Shown one piece after another: positions 63,343 through 64,000 of a DNA stretch of 64,000 nucleotides. The notes beneath the pieces are model-generated. The model did no database searches. It saw only the letters and a list, made by a program, of their open reading frames with translations, and was not told the DNA's origin. Each line of letters opens with the position of its first letter. Position 1 is the first letter of the stretch. Origin of the DNA: Muricoccus roseus (GTDB lineage: Bacteria; Pseudomonadota; Alphaproteobacteria; Acetobacterales; Acetobacteraceae); the NCBI RefSeq assembly GCF_900141905.1, contig NZ_FQZF01000004.1, forward strand, positions 186,001 to 250,000. The letters are read 5' to 3'. Made by a program: the position numbers and the translations under genes.

Positions 63343-63382
63343 CCGGGGCGCAGGGAGAGTAGGTCCCCCCCCGGCGCCCCGG
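63343..63382. terminator. Hairpin between the Lrp and AtoE-type genes
   Basis: CCGGGGCGC (63343-63351) pairs with GCGCCCCGG (63374-63382) across a 22-base loop that itself contains G- and C-rich runs. It lies between convergent stops. No T tract. Confidence 0.45.
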
Positions 63383-63389
63383 AACGCCC

Positions 63390-64000
63390 TCAGGGCATCA
63401 CGGGCGGCACGTATTCCAGCGTGCGCCCGAGCAGCCAGAGCATGAACAGCACCAGCGGCGTGTGGACGAGAAGCTGCAGGAAGCTGAAGCCGACGATGTC
63501 GCGCGCCTTGAGGGAGAGCACGCCGAGCAGCGGCAGCATCCAGAAGGGGTTGATCAGGTTCGGCAGCGCCTCCGCCGCGTTGTAGACCTGCACGGCCCAG
63601 CCGAGATGGACCTTCAGCTCGTTCGCGGCCTGCATCACATAGGGCGCCTCGATGATCCACTTCCCGCCGCCGGAGGGGATGAAGAAGCCGAGCACGGCGG
63701 AATAGACGCCCATGGCCACGGGGAAGGTCTCCGCCGTGGTGGCGCTGACGAAGACATGGGCGATGCGGTCGGTCAGGCTCGCCCCGCCCCAGCCCTTCGC
63801 ATTAGTCATGATCGCGGCGATCGATCCGTAGAGCGGGAACTGGATCAGCACGCCGGTCGTGGCGGGCACCGCGCGCGCCACCGCGTTCAGGAAGGAGCGC
63901 GGCCGCCAGTGCAGCAGCAGGCCGAGCATGAGGAAGAGCAGGTTGTAGGTGTTGAGCCCCGAGATGGCGACGATCGCGCCCACGCGGGTGAATTCCTGCA
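63390..64000 (-). CDS. Short-chain fatty acid transporter, AtoE type (N-terminus cut)
   Basis: The C-terminal ~203 codons; the frame is still open at the right edge. An internal ATG at 63983 is not the likely start because the family is about 440-470 residues long. Membrane segments include LNTYNLLFLMLGLLLHWRPR and ATTGVLIQFPLYGSIAAIMT; FIPSGGGKWIIEAPYVMQAA and ALPNLINPFWMLPLLGVLSL are hallmark AtoE sequences. It would carry short-chain fatty acids such as acetoacetate or butyrate across the inner membrane. Confidence 0.9.
   Translation of the reverse strand, partial: QEFTRVGAIVAISGLNTYNLLFLMLGLLLHWRPRSFLNAVARAVPATTGVLIQFPLYGSIAAIMTNAKGWGGASLTDRIAHVFVSATTAETFPVAMGVYSAVLGFFIPSGGGKWIIEAPYVMQAANELKVHLGWAVQVYNAAEALPNLINPFWMLPLLGVLSLKARDIVGFSFLQLLVHTPLVLFMLWLLGRTLEYVPPVMP

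Overview
The window is very GC-rich DNA with strong G/C at third codon positions. Gene content points to an alphaproteobacterium of the Acetobacteraceae, most like a Roseomonas relative: a 180-kDa-class NAD glutamate dehydrogenase, TAXI-type TRAP and Bug-type solute receptors, a chorismate mutase/hisC/arogenate dehydrogenase run beside metX-metW, and DUF6356. The family assignment is an inference from gene content. Genes are dense on both strands. I saw no rRNA, tRNA, CRISPR array, transposase or prophage gene.

Layout. 1-9.6 kb: hydrolase fragment, OmpA-like/JmjC pair, giant glutamate dehydrogenase, YciI, HD phosphohydrolase and MFS transporter. 9.7-15.5 kb: TAXI TRAP receptor plus fused permease, then an ArnT-like glycosyltransferase with a DedA protein. 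15.9-21.8 kb: small genes, then aromatic amino acid genes on the minus strand and metXW on the plus strand. 22.2-23.7 kb: an ECF41 sigma factor and its carboxymuconolactone-decarboxylase partner behind a near-consensus ECF41 promoter. 23.8-27.9 kb: CHAP lipoprotein, lone tatA, the methionine-salvage genes mtnB-mtnD-mtnC and corA. 27.9-33.5 kb: a quinone-detoxification set (ring-cleaving dioxygenase, esterase, pirin) divergent from doxX and a LysR gene, then a flavin monooxygenase. 33.9-41.7 kb: a surface-polysaccharide locus with two related glycosyltransferases (one fused to a methyltransferase-like domain), a GT4-type transferase, an acyltransferase and a UDP-glucuronate 4-epimerase. 41.9-43.8 kb: a TPP riboswitch in front of a lone peptide-type ABC solute receptor. 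44-50.9 kb: LysR, aldehyde dehydrogenase, two flavoproteins and a luciferase-like oxidoreductase. 50.9-55.7 kb: a LigD-like protein with no ligase domain, then three minus-strand dehydrogenases. 55.8-64 kb: a gene broken by an in-frame TAG, GNAT, Bug receptor, ndk, nhaA, an ABC-F ATPase, small genes, an Lrp regulator and a truncated AtoE-type transporter.

The most unusual signal is a dispersed intergenic repeat of about 240 bp present four times (near 15.5, 33.6, 47.8 and 52.5 kb). Each copy has the same ordered hairpins: a 16-bp stem closed by GGAA, a second hairpin, a long-range GACTGC/GCAGTC pairing, a 10-bp hairpin and a final hairpin. Arms differ between copies but change together, so base pairing is kept. 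In three of the four copies the element starts 40-43 nt after the stop codon of a gene read in the same direction. This looks like a structured RNA or REP/BIME-type element rather than protein-coding DNA.
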